Assembly: GCA_002292185.1 (NCBI GenBank)
Contig: DBBL01000161.1
Coordinates: 1-16,314 of the forward strand
Source of the DNA: Akkermansiaceae bacterium UBA985
GTDB lineage: Bacteria; Verrucomicrobiota; Verrucomicrobiia; Verrucomicrobiales; Akkermansiaceae
Length of the DNA: 16,314 bases
Direction: 5' to 3'
This document shows positions 6,782 through 15,747 of this stretch, in pieces. The notes beneath the pieces are model-generated. The model did not search any database. It was not told the origin of the DNA and worked only from the letters and a program-made list of their open reading frames with translations. A program made the position numbers and the translations under genes. Position 1 is the stretch's first letter, and each line of letters opens with the position of its first letter.

Positions 6782-7852
6782 TTACCTCATAAGGATCGCC
6801 TGCTCGAGGCCTTCCACCACCATTTCCACTGTCACCTCATTCTGACAGCGAAGATCGAGCGGACACTTAGCGTGATAGCATGGACTACATGCCACATGTT
6901 CTCGGATGACAATACTCTGCTTGCCCAGCGGCCTCTTCCACTCTGGTCCATTCGGCCCAAAAATAACGGCAGCCGGCAAGCCAATATGCGCCGCCATGTG
7001 CGCAACATCTCCGTCACAAGCCAGCAATGCGCTACTCTCAGCTAATTGAGTCAAAAATCTTTCCCTGTCACCACATTCACTCAGATCTAAATCATCCCTA
7101 TTGAGTAAATCTTCAAAGAGATTGCGACCCTCCACCTTGGCAAATGTTCCCTGCGCTCCCTGCCTACCAAATAGTGTCCAAGAAACATCTGCGTGTCGTT
7201 CATTGATGATATCAATAACCTGAAGAAAGCGATCCGCTGGCCACTGGCATGCGCTTCCATATTCAGAGAATGGAGCGAGGGCAATTTTGATCTTCTCAGG
7301 TGGCTCAGGCAATGAAGGCATCTCAAAACTTGAACGGACAAAAGCATCAGCACCAAGTTGGCTCATTAATTCCAAATAGTACCTGACTCGATGTTCAACG
7401 GGGCCTGGCTTACTGGCCACAGAGACAACATCTGTGAGGTAGTTCTCAAGACCTCTGGCGGGATACCCCAGGCGCTGAGCTACCCCGACCTTACTGATAG
7501 CTTTGGCAGCTTTACCAGCTTGCCAGATAATTGCCGAATCAAATTGAACATCAAAATCCTGCAACTGAGCTGCGATCTGCTTTGCTGAAGCAGCTTCCGC
7601 ATAGCTGAGCACATGATCGAGCTCAGGGATACCCGTCCCCCATAGTGTCGATTGAGAGCAAGGGCACAGCACTGCGATCGTCGCTTCAGGACAATGATTT
7701 CTTAAAGCACGAACCGCAGCTACTGAAAAACATGCCTCAGTAAAACTCAGTGGTGAGGCCACACACAAATGAGCACCTTCTAATTTTAAAGGCGATTTTT
7801 CTAGATGCAGACCACCATCTTTACTAACGGGCATGACATAGAGTAACGTCAT
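6782..7852 (-). CDS. Glycosyltransferase family 9 protein (heptosyltransferase-like)
   Basis: This 356-residue protein has the GT9/heptosyltransferase layout. The N-terminal Rossmann half contains SPLSFTEACFSVAAVRALR and TIAVLCP. The donor-binding C-terminal half contains IALAPFSEYGSACQWPADRF, WTLFGRQG, LLACDGDVAHMAAHIGLPAA and VIFGPNGPEWKRPLG. It ends with the Cys-rich GT9 tail ACSPCYHAKCPLDLRC. It probably transfers a sugar onto a cell-surface glycan such as an LPS core, at the inner face of the cytoplasmic membrane. The family motif LGD(V/I), which carries the proposed catalytic Asp, aligns to FTE here, a conservative D-to-E change. The first 27 or so residues are a lead-in absent from typical GT9 proteins. 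It converges on metG with a 39-bp gap and diverges from the Deg-like protease gene. ATG start at the complement of 7850-7852. Confidence 0.82.
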   Translation of the reverse strand: MTLLYVMPVSKDGGLHLEKSPLKLEGAHLCVASPLSFTEACFSVAAVRALRNHCPEATIAVLCPCSQSTLWGTGIPELDHVLSYAEAASAKQIAAQLQDFDVQFDSAIIWQAGKAAKAISKVGVAQRLGYPARGLENYLTDVVSVASKPGPVEHRVRYYLELMSQLGADAFVRSSFEMPSLPEPPEKIKIALAPFSEYGSACQWPADRFLQVIDIINERHADVSWTLFGRQGAQGTFAKVEGRNLFEDLLNRDDLDLSECGDRERFLTQLAESSALLACDGDVAHMAAHIGLPAAVIFGPNGPEWKRPLGKQSIVIREHVACSPCYHAKCPLDLRCQNEVTVEMVVEGLEQAILMR

Positions 7853-7963
7853 TGGGCAAAAACTGTCAACGAACCCTTACTCGAGACTATAAAATGGCGT
7901 CATAAATCGATAGCTACATCGTTTACCGCTTTTCATCATGGCAAATAGGATTAGCTTAAAAAC

Positions 7964-9487
7964 ATGTTCAAATCATTGCCAAGATTTCTGCCAATCAAAC
8001 TGGCTTCCTTACTCTTGCTTTTCATGCACCCCGCGATCGCCGAGCCATTAGCAATCAGTTCTCTGGCACCGCTCGAGACAAGCGCCAGCGCTTCACTCCC
8101 AGAAAAAACCTACAGTTCCATTGTACGTATTGAGGTAGCAACACAGGTGCCCAACTACAACGAGCCATGGAAAGCAGGTCGATTCAGCGGCGGCATCGGC
8201 ACGGGTTTCCTGATCGGCCCCAACCTCTTTCTTACCAACGCCCATGTGGTATCCAACGCTCGCCGCTTGTTAATCACCATGCACGGCGAGGCAAGAAAGC
8301 ATCCGGCAAAAATTGTACACATTGCCCATGATTGTGACTTAGCTCTACTTGAGGTAGACGACTTCACCCCATTCATGGGCCTTCATCATTTTCAGATTGG
8401 CGGCGTTCCTAAACTTGAGAGCCAAGTCCGTGTGATTGGTTACCCTGTGGGCGGCAATCGCATCTCAGTGACCCGTGGCGTAGTCTCCCGTATAGATTTC
8501 AACACCTACAGTCACTCTAGGTCAGACCAGCATCTGGTAGTTCAAATTGATGCCGCCATCAATCCTGGCAATTCAGGTGGCCCTGTGCTCCAAGATGGCA
8601 AGGTCGTAGGGGTTGCCTTTCAAGGCCTCCGCTCAGCTGACAACACTGGCTACATGATTCCTACCCCGGTGGTTCGGCGATTTCTTACCGATATTGAAGA
8701 TGGCCGCTATGACAAATACGTGGATTTAGGCATTTCCGATTTTCCCATGTTTAATCCTGCGATGCAAAAAAAGTTTGGTCTCACTCCTACATCACCGGGT
8801 GTGCTTGTCGCGGCGGTCACACCAGATGGTCCTTGTGATGGAGTTTTACAAAAAGATGATATTCTTACCGCCATCAACAATAATGCGGTAGATGCAGCCG
8901 GCAACATCCTTATCGATGGTGAAAAGGTAAATATGAATGAGATTGTTGAGCGCAAGTTCTCTGGTGACCAGGTGAATCTCAGCATCATTCGTGATGGCAA
9001 ATCCATGGATGTCATGTGCACGCTAAAACCGTTTCCACCCAGCCAAATGTATGCGGTGCAGTATGATGTCAAACCACGTTACACCACCTTTGCCGGGCTT
9101 GTCCTTCAGCCTCTGGATCGCAACCTCTACTCAGCACACAACCTCACCAATACGCGTGTACGCCGTCTCTTCACTCACTATCTTGATGAAGGAATTTTCA
9201 AAGAACGTAAAGACATCGTCATTCTAACGCGCGTCCTGAGTGACCCCGTCAACACTCACCTGAGCGGTCATGTTGGCACTGCCATCGAGTCCATCAATGG
9301 AGAGAATGTCAGCTCCCTCGAGCATGCCCACCAATTACTGCATCCCGAGAAATCGCCGGATTTCTTTGTGATTAAATGTGAAGGCGTAGAAAGACCTATT
9401 GTTATTCCGGGAGATAAAGCTGATGCCGCCAGTCAGCGAACCCAAAGCAGCTATGGCATTACTACTCCTGCCAATCTCAGCAACTAA
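7964..9487 (+). CDS. Exported Deg/HtrA-type serine protease with PDZ domains
   Basis: This 507-residue protein has a signal peptide (hydrophobic core at about 11-21, likely cleavage AIA|EP after residue 26) and a trypsin-like domain with the full S1 triad: H94 (LTNAHVV), D125 (HDCDLALLEVDD) and S204 (NPGNSGGPVL). A clear PDZ domain spans about 255-355 (PGVLVAAVTPDGP, LQKDDILTAINNNAV). A second PDZ-like region spans about 375-480 (DIVILTRVLSDPVN, AIESINGENVSSLEHAHQLL). The arrangement, including GYMIPTPVVRRFL after the protease domain, recalls plant Deg2/Deg9-type proteases more than E. coli DegP. The expected role is degradation or quality control of envelope proteins. It heads a three-gene unit, 23 bp before its inactive paralogue, and diverges from the GT9 gene across a 111-bp spacer. 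Confidence 0.9.
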   Translation: MFKSLPRFLPIKLASLLLLFMHPAIAEPLAISSLAPLETSASASLPEKTYSSIVRIEVATQVPNYNEPWKAGRFSGGIGTGFLIGPNLFLTNAHVVSNARRLLITMHGEARKHPAKIVHIAHDCDLALLEVDDFTPFMGLHHFQIGGVPKLESQVRVIGYPVGGNRISVTRGVVSRIDFNTYSHSRSDQHLVVQIDAAINPGNSGGPVLQDGKVVGVAFQGLRSADNTGYMIPTPVVRRFLTDIEDGRYDKYVDLGISDFPMFNPAMQKKFGLTPTSPGVLVAAVTPDGPCDGVLQKDDILTAINNNAVDAAGNILIDGEKVNMNEIVERKFSGDQVNLSIIRDGKSMDVMCTLKPFPPSQMYAVQYDVKPRYTTFAGLVLQPLDRNLYSAHNLTNTRVRRLFTHYLDEGIFKERKDIVILTRVLSDPVNTHLSGHVGTAIESINGENVSSLEHAHQLLHPEKSPDFFVIKCEGVERPIVIPGDKADAASQRTQSSYGITTPANLSN

Positions 9488-9510
9488 ACCTCATTCCCTG
9501 AACTGACCTC

Positions 9511-11061
9511 ATGAAACTAAAAGATAGCTTCTCCCCTTTCCTCATCGCCCTACCGCTTGCCCTATCTAGCTGCTGCGACAAACAGTCATGCCAAGCTGAA
9601 AAAGGTTCAGGCGGTGCTAGCCAGGAAACGACGCTGGTCGCAGACGGCTCAGACGCCCTGACGATCAGGCAATCACTGGTTCGAATCAACTCAACCATCC
9701 AGGTCTGGAGTGCTTCCCAGCCATGGGATAAATCAGCCCCAAAGAAACGCAGAGCACTTGGCGCCTTACTCTCCGGCAACCGTGTCCTTACCACTGCTGA
9801 GATGGCCGCAGACACCACCTATATCGAACTAGAGAATGCAGATAATACCCGCATCATACCCGCCAAAGTGACCGCCATCGACTACGAGGCCAATCTCGCA
9901 CTACTGGAACCAGACAACGGCGATATCGATTCATTCTTTGAAGACCTCGTGCCGCTTTCTCTTGGCTCTTCAGCTAAGATTGGTGACAGGGTCGATGTCT
10001 GGCAACTTGAAGACAACGGCATGCCCATTGTAACCGATGCCGTCATTCAAAGTGTTGATATTGTTTCCAGCTTCGCCAATGGTCATTTCTTTCTCACCTA
10101 TGAAGCCAAAGGATCCATGCAGAGTGCCTCCAACAGCTTTACGGTGCCCGTCGTCCGCAATGGCGAGTTACTGGGTTTATTAAGCAGCTATGATGCAAAG
10201 GATCAAATCATAGACATCATCGCTCCTGAGATAATCCATGCCTTCATCTCTGATAGCGCTGATGGTGAATACATAGGCTTCCCCTCCCTCGGCATTGCCA
10301 TCACCAGCACCGTTGACCCCAACTTTCGCGATTGGCTTAAGCTCTCCGACGATGTCGGCGGCCTTTATGTGACAAAAATCCGCAAAGGTAGCGCTGCCCA
10401 AAAAGCCGGCCTGGAAAAAGGTGATGTCATCATCGAAATTAACGGCATGGCTATTGGTCGCCGTGGCTACTATAGCGATGAGCAATATGGTCGCTTATAC
10501 TGGAGTCACCTTATCAGAGGGTCTCTCAAGCAGGGAGACAAGGCAGAGCTGACGGTCTTACGTAGCGGTGAAGAGAAGAAAGTCACCGCTATCCTGGATC
10601 GCCCTGAGGAGCCTCTTGTCGCCAGAGATACTTATGATCAGCCACCACTATATCTCATTAAGGGCGGCCTCATCTTTCAGGAACTGACGGCCTATTACCT
10701 CAAGGCCTTTGGTAAAGACTGGCAACGTAAAGCGCCGCTCAACTTATTAGACATCATGATGACTCCAGAGGATTATGAGGAAGGGCGCAATAAAATCGTT
10801 TTCCTCAGTGCTGTGATCCCCACTCCTGCTACCACAGGCTACGAACGATTACGCAACTTCATCATCAACAAAGTCAACGGTCAGACCATCGCAGACATTT
10901 CTTCCCTCATCAAAGCTTTCGAACAAGCAGGTCCTGATGGTCTGCACACCATTGAGTTTGCCGAGGGCCCACCGAGAACGATTTACCTCGACGCTAAAAT
11001 AGCTGACGTTGTCGACACCGAACTCCTCAAGCGTGGCATTCCAGCCTTGTCGAGGGAGTAA
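9511..11061 (+). CDS. Deg-like pseudoprotease lipoprotein with PDZ domains
   Basis: This 516-residue protein has a lipoprotein signal: hydrophobic residues 9-18 and the lipobox LSSC with acylated Cys21. The rest follows the upstream Deg-like protease domain by domain, but the catalytic residues are gone. The position of the catalytic His reads LTTAEMA (Glu97), the Asp position reads YEANLALLE (Asn128), and the GNSGGPV block reads SNSFTVPV, which keeps a Ser (S209) but loses the oxyanion-hole glycines. A well-formed PDZ domain spans about 253-361 (GGLYVTKIRKGSAAQKAGL, EKGDVIIEINGM). A second PDZ-like region lies near 400-505 (FIINKVNGQTIADISSLIKAF). It probably binds substrate or regulates the neighbouring active protease at the membrane. 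It lies 23 bp after that gene and 33 bp before the C39-like peptidase gene. The divergence points to an old duplication. Confidence 0.82.
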   Translation: MKLKDSFSPFLIALPLALSSCCDKQSCQAEKGSGGASQETTLVADGSDALTIRQSLVRINSTIQVWSASQPWDKSAPKKRRALGALLSGNRVLTTAEMAADTTYIELENADNTRIIPAKVTAIDYEANLALLEPDNGDIDSFFEDLVPLSLGSSAKIGDRVDVWQLEDNGMPIVTDAVIQSVDIVSSFANGHFFLTYEAKGSMQSASNSFTVPVVRNGELLGLLSSYDAKDQIIDIIAPEIIHAFISDSADGEYIGFPSLGIAITSTVDPNFRDWLKLSDDVGGLYVTKIRKGSAAQKAGLEKGDVIIEINGMAIGRRGYYSDEQYGRLYWSHLIRGSLKQGDKAELTVLRSGEEKKVTAILDRPEEPLVARDTYDQPPLYLIKGGLIFQELTAYYLKAFGKDWQRKAPLNLLDIMMTPEDYEEGRNKIVFLSAVIPTPATTGYERLRNFIINKVNGQTIADISSLIKAFEQAGPDGLHTIEFAEGPPRTIYLDAKIADVVDTELLKRGIPALSRE

Positions 11062-11094
11062 GGATGCATAGAGTAAGAGACTAATATTCTTCTC

Positions 11095-12405
11095 ATGCTC
11101 TCCCAAAACGCAACTACGAGAATCCAAGCAACTCACTCCAGGCTTGGCTATGGCATGATGTCAGCATGGCTCATCGCCATGCTTACACTTGGCGTTTCGA
11201 CACCCACAGATGCCAATGAGTTCAAACTAGAAGCCAACCTAGATTCGCTCATTATTCTTCCCGATGCCTATCAAAAAACTCCCGAAGATCTGGAGAAGGA
11301 ATTTCAAAAAGGTAATTTCGAGAACAATCCTTATTTCCAATGGCTCACCAAAGAAAAAAAACGTGCTATTTTCAAACGCCAGCCCGCGACAAATCTTGAA
11401 GTTGATCTTACTATTCTTAAGGGAACAGTTCCCGTTGAAGAACTCATCGTCGATTTTCAGGATGGAAAATTCCTAGGTGTAACCATTTCTATTTTCAATA
11501 GGGGCGATGGCGGTCAGATCAGCAATGAAGAATTTTCTAGGCGTTTCGCGGCTACTGGCAAACATATCGGCAAACAACTAGACGCACGTCCGCGCAAGCG
11601 AGATGGCAATATACGAAAGGGAGTCATGACCCATGGCTATACTTGGTCCTCCCCTCGCGGAAAAGCCGTCCTGCTATGCAATCCTGACATCAAAGACCCC
11701 ATGAACCCGGAAATAAAGGAGTTTATTCGAATGAGACTAGCAACAAAAGAAGCGCAGGGAATCTATGAGGCCGCTCTTAAGGAACGATCGCAAGCTACTG
11801 TTCGGAAATCAAAGTTAGCGGCTAATGTTCAAAAAAATAAAGGCTACGTCTTCATCAAAGGCATCCCCATGGTTGATCAGGGAAACAAAGGCTACTGTGT
11901 AGTGGCTTCTGCCCAACGTTTGTTTGAGTATTACGGCATTGCATGTGACATGCATCAACTTGCACAACTTGCCAAATCTGACCCCAACAAAGGCACCAAC
12001 AGCCTCTATATTAATGAGCAGCTAAGCCGCATCGATTATTTGTTTAAAACTCGCTTCAAATGCCTAGCGGTATCACACAATGGTTCTCTGGTAGAACTCA
12101 AAGACGACAAATATGTTGGCAAAGAAATACCCCGTCGATCTTATGACAAATTTATCAGCAAGAATATCGAAGACGGAATCCCCCTACTCTGGGCCATGGA
12201 GCTGGGATTAAAACCCGAAGACCCTGAAATCAATCCACAAGCAAGTGGCGGCCACATGAGAATGATCCATGGTTACAACAAGGAAAAAAATCAGATCGTC
12301 TTTACTGACTCATGGGGAGCTGGTCATGAGTTCAAGACCATGGATGCCGATGATGCTTACGAAGTAACCCGGGGGCTCTACACCATGACTCCCACGGTGA
12401 ATTAG
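11095..12405 (+). CDS. Exported C39-like (papain-fold) cysteine peptidase
   Basis: This 436-residue protein has a hydrophobic segment at about residues 21-34 followed by STPTDA|NEF, consistent with a signal peptide. Two in-frame ATGs at residues 21 and 22 (11155 and 11158) may be the real start, since the upstream 20 residues make an unusually long n-region. Residues about 45-235 have no domain I can name. The C-terminal domain is C39-like: GIPMVDQGNKGYCVVASAQR with candidate Cys268 and oxyanion Gln262, then GGHMRMIHGYN with His387 (or H392), then IVFTDSWG with Asp405. All papain-fold catalytic elements are therefore present. It lacks an ABC-transporter domain, so it is not a bacteriocin exporter. 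It is the last gene of the three-gene protease unit and converges on the adenosyltransferase gene with a 9-bp gap. Confidence 0.78.
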   Translation: MLSQNATTRIQATHSRLGYGMMSAWLIAMLTLGVSTPTDANEFKLEANLDSLIILPDAYQKTPEDLEKEFQKGNFENNPYFQWLTKEKKRAIFKRQPATNLEVDLTILKGTVPVEELIVDFQDGKFLGVTISIFNRGDGGQISNEEFSRRFAATGKHIGKQLDARPRKRDGNIRKGVMTHGYTWSSPRGKAVLLCNPDIKDPMNPEIKEFIRMRLATKEAQGIYEAALKERSQATVRKSKLAANVQKNKGYVFIKGIPMVDQGNKGYCVVASAQRLFEYYGIACDMHQLAQLAKSDPNKGTNSLYINEQLSRIDYLFKTRFKCLAVSHNGSLVELKDDKYVGKEIPRRSYDKFISKNIEDGIPLLWAMELGLKPEDPEINPQASGGHMRMIHGYNKEKNQIVFTDSWGAGHEFKTMDADDAYEVTRGLYTMTPTVN

Positions 12406-12414
12406 ACCAACTAG

Positions 12415-12945
12415 CTACTCACCCGCATCAGCATCCTGCTCGAGCTTACGAGCCCAAAGCCAGAGAATATCTGACAAGCGGTTTAGGTACTGGCAAGCAA
12501 CGACCGGACGACTATCACCCAGCGCCCATGCCGAAAGCTCTGCACGACGACAAATCGTACGCGCCATATCCATCCAGGCAGCCCCCACATTGCCACTAGC
12601 ACCTGGCCGTGCCCAACCACTCAATTCCGTCGGCATGTCGACGGCGATGGATTCGAGCCAATCGATCTCTGCCTGAGTGACAGACGGATAGCCATTAGCC
12701 AGGTATTTATCACGATTTTCTGCGGGAACAGAAAGCAGACCCATCAACGCCACCAAATGCCCTTGGATCTCATCAATCTCTTGAGAAACATTATCAGGAA
12801 TACCGGAGACACGCAGCAAGCCGAGAGAGGAATTCAGCTCATCCACTGCCCCACAGGCGACCACTTCGGCCGCATTCTTCGAAGCCCTCCCGCCATACAT
12901 CAGATCGGTATTACCGTCATCGCCCCTACGAGTTATAATGCTCAT
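12415..12945 (-). CDS. PduO-type cob(I)alamin adenosyltransferase
   Basis: This 176-residue protein transfers the adenosyl group of ATP to cob(I)alamin, making adenosylcobalamin for B12-dependent mutases or other enzymes. The PduO-family ATP loop TRRGDDGNTDLMYGGR lies at the N-terminus. The family helices follow: CGAVDELNSSLGLLR, EIDEIQGHLVALMGLL, MARTICRRAELSAWAL and CQYLNRLSDILWLWARKLE. The last two carry conserved Arg and Asn/Asp residues of the active site. The frame is open further upstream to a TTG, but ATGs at the complement of 12943-12945 and 12949-12951 are the plausible starts. The former places the TRRGDDG loop at the usual distance from the N-terminus. No cobalamin synthesis or transport gene is adjacent. 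Confidence 0.9.
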   Translation of the reverse strand: MSIITRRGDDGNTDLMYGGRASKNAAEVVACGAVDELNSSLGLLRVSGIPDNVSQEIDEIQGHLVALMGLLSVPAENRDKYLANGYPSVTQAEIDWLESIAVDMPTELSGWARPGASGNVGAAWMDMARTICRRAELSAWALGDSRPVVACQYLNRLSDILWLWARKLEQDADAGE

Positions 12946-13093
12946 GGCCATTGCATAGCACAAGCAAGCACCCGACGGCTATCAAATTACTTGCTCCTCA
13001 TAGGAATAGATCTAGCATTATGTCAGCCATCATCGTTGCTAAAAGCAACCCCTTAGGCCTCTTCTGTAACACTGCCCTTTGCAACCAATCCCC
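12946..13093. other. Divergent spacer between the adenosyltransferase gene and queE
   Basis: Promoters for both flanking genes should lie in this 148-bp spacer. On the + strand, TTGCTC (12991-12996) and TAGCAT (13013-13018) are separated by 16 bp and each match the -35 and -10 consensus at 4 of 6 positions; this is a weak candidate for queE. I see no cobalamin riboswitch (no room for one, and no B12 box) and no preQ1 riboswitch that I can fold by eye. Confidence 0.3.
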
Positions 13094-13861
13094 ATGGCGA
13101 CAACCACCATCAAACTAGCCCGCCTTAACGGTGAGCCTGAGATATTCCACAGCATCCAAGGTGAGGGTGTCAGCATGGGTATTCCATCCGTATTTGTGCG
13201 GGCATCGCTTTGTAATCTTCACTGTATATGGTGCGATACCGATTACACATGGAACTGGGAAAACACACCATGGAAACATGAGAAAGATACTGATCCACAA
13301 TACCAAAAATTCAAAAAAGAGGATTATCTCATTGAGATAAATACCGATGAAGTCGCAGAAAAAATAGCCGCTATACCATGTCCTCGAGTCATTATTACCG
13401 GTGGCGAACCGCTCCTCCAGGATGAAGCGTGGCAATCTCTGATTGAGCACCTCTTACCCAAGAACTCTGATTACTACTTTGAAATAGAAACCAATGGCAC
13501 GATCACGCCAAGTCCTGAACTTGATCACAAGATACACCAATACAATGTGTCTCCAAAGCTGACAAATTCGGGCAACTCCCCCGCTCTGCGCATCAACGGC
13601 AAAGCCTTGGCGTTTTTTTCAAAATCACCAAAAGCCTGGTTCAAATTCGTCGTCACTAGTGAATCTGATCTTGCCGAGATCAATGAACTCATCAAAAAGC
13701 ACTGCCTGCCCCGCCAGCGTATCCTGCTCATGCCCGAAGGCCGAGACGACGCAACGCTAGAAAAGCGTCGCCTCTGGCTCGCTGAAATATGCCGTGACGA
13801 AGGTTTCCGCTTCAGTGATCGGCTCCACATACAGCTTTGGGGCAGCAAACGAGGTGTGTAA
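13094..13861 (+). CDS. queE: 7-carboxy-7-deazaguanine synthase QueE (radical SAM)
   Basis: This 255-residue radical SAM enzyme converts 6-carboxytetrahydropterin into 7-carboxy-7-deazaguanine, a step toward preQ0 and queuosine in tRNA. The substrate-binding EIFHSIQGEGVSMGIPSVFVR is followed by the [4Fe-4S] cysteines in CNLHCIWCD (C40, C44, C47) and by the SAM-binding ITGGEPLLQ (about 101-109). EIETNGTI, YNVSPKLTNSG and FKFVV are also typical of QueE. A stretch of about 30 residues after the cluster (WNWENTPWKHEKDTDPQYQK) is longer than in compact QueE proteins but is seen in some family members. The frame opens at a TTG (13079), but the ATG at 13094 gives the normal start. No other queuosine gene is visible in the window. 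Confidence 0.92.
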   Translation: MATTTIKLARLNGEPEIFHSIQGEGVSMGIPSVFVRASLCNLHCIWCDTDYTWNWENTPWKHEKDTDPQYQKFKKEDYLIEINTDEVAEKIAAIPCPRVIITGGEPLLQDEAWQSLIEHLLPKNSDYYFEIETNGTITPSPELDHKIHQYNVSPKLTNSGNSPALRINGKALAFFSKSPKAWFKFVVTSESDLAEINELIKKHCLPRQRILLMPEGRDDATLEKRRLWLAEICRDEGFRFSDRLHIQLWGSKRGV

Positions 13862-13912
13862 TTTTCTTGAAAACGCGCAACTTTTGATCAATCGAATGGT
13901 TTAAACAAAGCA

Positions 13913-14335
13913 ATGAGTCCCATGCCACCAAACCGCAATGACCAGGAAACTCCCATCAAGGAGCAAGATGATCCTTTATGGCATTTACTGGAAAAGGCTT
14001 CCAAGAAAGAAGCCAGCCCGTTTTTTGCGCGTAATATCATACGAGAAACTCGCCTTCATGCTAAGCGCTCACCTTCTCTGTTCTTGCGCCTCCAATCACT
14101 GTTAACAAGTAAAAGGATAGCCTCTGTTGCGTGCATTTGTATTTTGGCCGTAGCGACTTTTGAGTTCTGGCCTTCTGACCAGTCAGATGAAACCGTTGAA
14201 TCCATGACTCTGGAGAATCAAACAGCCAGCATATCAACATTGAGCGAATTGTTCATCGAGGAAAGTCTCAATGTAGCTGCCGAGGACCCTTCCATCTATA
14301 CCCGTGATGAAATCGTGGCCATGATCGGCTTCTAA
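13913..14335 (+). CDS. Small single-pass membrane protein of unknown function
   Basis: This 140-residue protein has a charged cytoplasmic N-terminus containing DDPLWHLLEKASKKEASPFF and ARNIIRETR (about 19-47). One transmembrane helix follows at about 69-86 (RIASVACICILAVATFEFW). The acidic C-terminal tail ends with a helical patch (LSELFIEESL, 110-119) and IYTRDEIVAMIGF. The N-terminal SPFFARN(I/V)xRExR pattern is one I associate with small membrane proteins in Verrucomicrobiota often found near ECF sigma factor genes, where an anti-sigma-like role is suspected. No sigma factor gene lies beside it here, so that role is only a suggestion. It starts 51 bp after queE on the same strand and may share its transcript. 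Confidence 0.65.
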   Translation: MSPMPPNRNDQETPIKEQDDPLWHLLEKASKKEASPFFARNIIRETRLHAKRSPSLFLRLQSLLTSKRIASVACICILAVATFEFWPSDQSDETVESMTLENQTASISTLSELFIEESLNVAAEDPSIYTRDEIVAMIGF

Positions 14336-14379
14336 GCACGCCCTATGGAAGCTGTGGCCAATGCCGCCTTGATCAACAG

Positions 14380-14412
14380 AAAAAAGGCCCCCGCCCAGAT
14401 GGGTGGAGGCCT
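14380..14412 (-). terminator. Intrinsic terminator downstream of eno
   Basis: Read on the - strand, AGGCCTCCACCC and GGGCGGGGGCCT form a 12-position stem with one mismatch and one G-T wobble around a 4-nt loop (ATCT). Six Ts follow, from the A-run at 14380-14385. The hairpin lies 25 bp beyond the eno stop codon. The + strand side has no T tract, so it mainly terminates the greA-eno transcript. Confidence 0.85.
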
Positions 14413-14436
14413 CATTCATAAAATGTTGATCCCTGA

Positions 14437-15726
<1,290 letters not shown>

Positions 15727-15747
15727 TTAAAAAATCGGGTGTACACT

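Noticed and set aside
6752..7045. 97-codon ORF on the + strand downstream of metG
   Set aside because: It lies antisense within the well-supported GT9 gene and shows no family resemblance.
7853..7963. Promoter with TATAAA at 7888-7893 and CTGTCA at 7863-7868 before the Deg-like gene
   Set aside because: The spacer of 19 bp is long and the -35 match is only four of six; a promoter must exist in this spacer but this assignment is too weak to list.
8707..9072. 121-codon ORF on the - strand
   Set aside because: It is antisense to the PDZ domain of the Deg-like protease and has low-quality composition (Met/Ser/Thr-rich).
9511..11061. Annotation as an active serine protease
   Set aside because: The catalytic His and Asp are substituted and the GNSGG block is lost.
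12946..13093. Cobalamin or preQ1 riboswitch in the spacer between adenosyltransferase and queE
   Set aside because: The spacer is too short for a cobalamin riboswitch, and no B12 box or preQ1 pseudoknot pattern could be recognised by eye.
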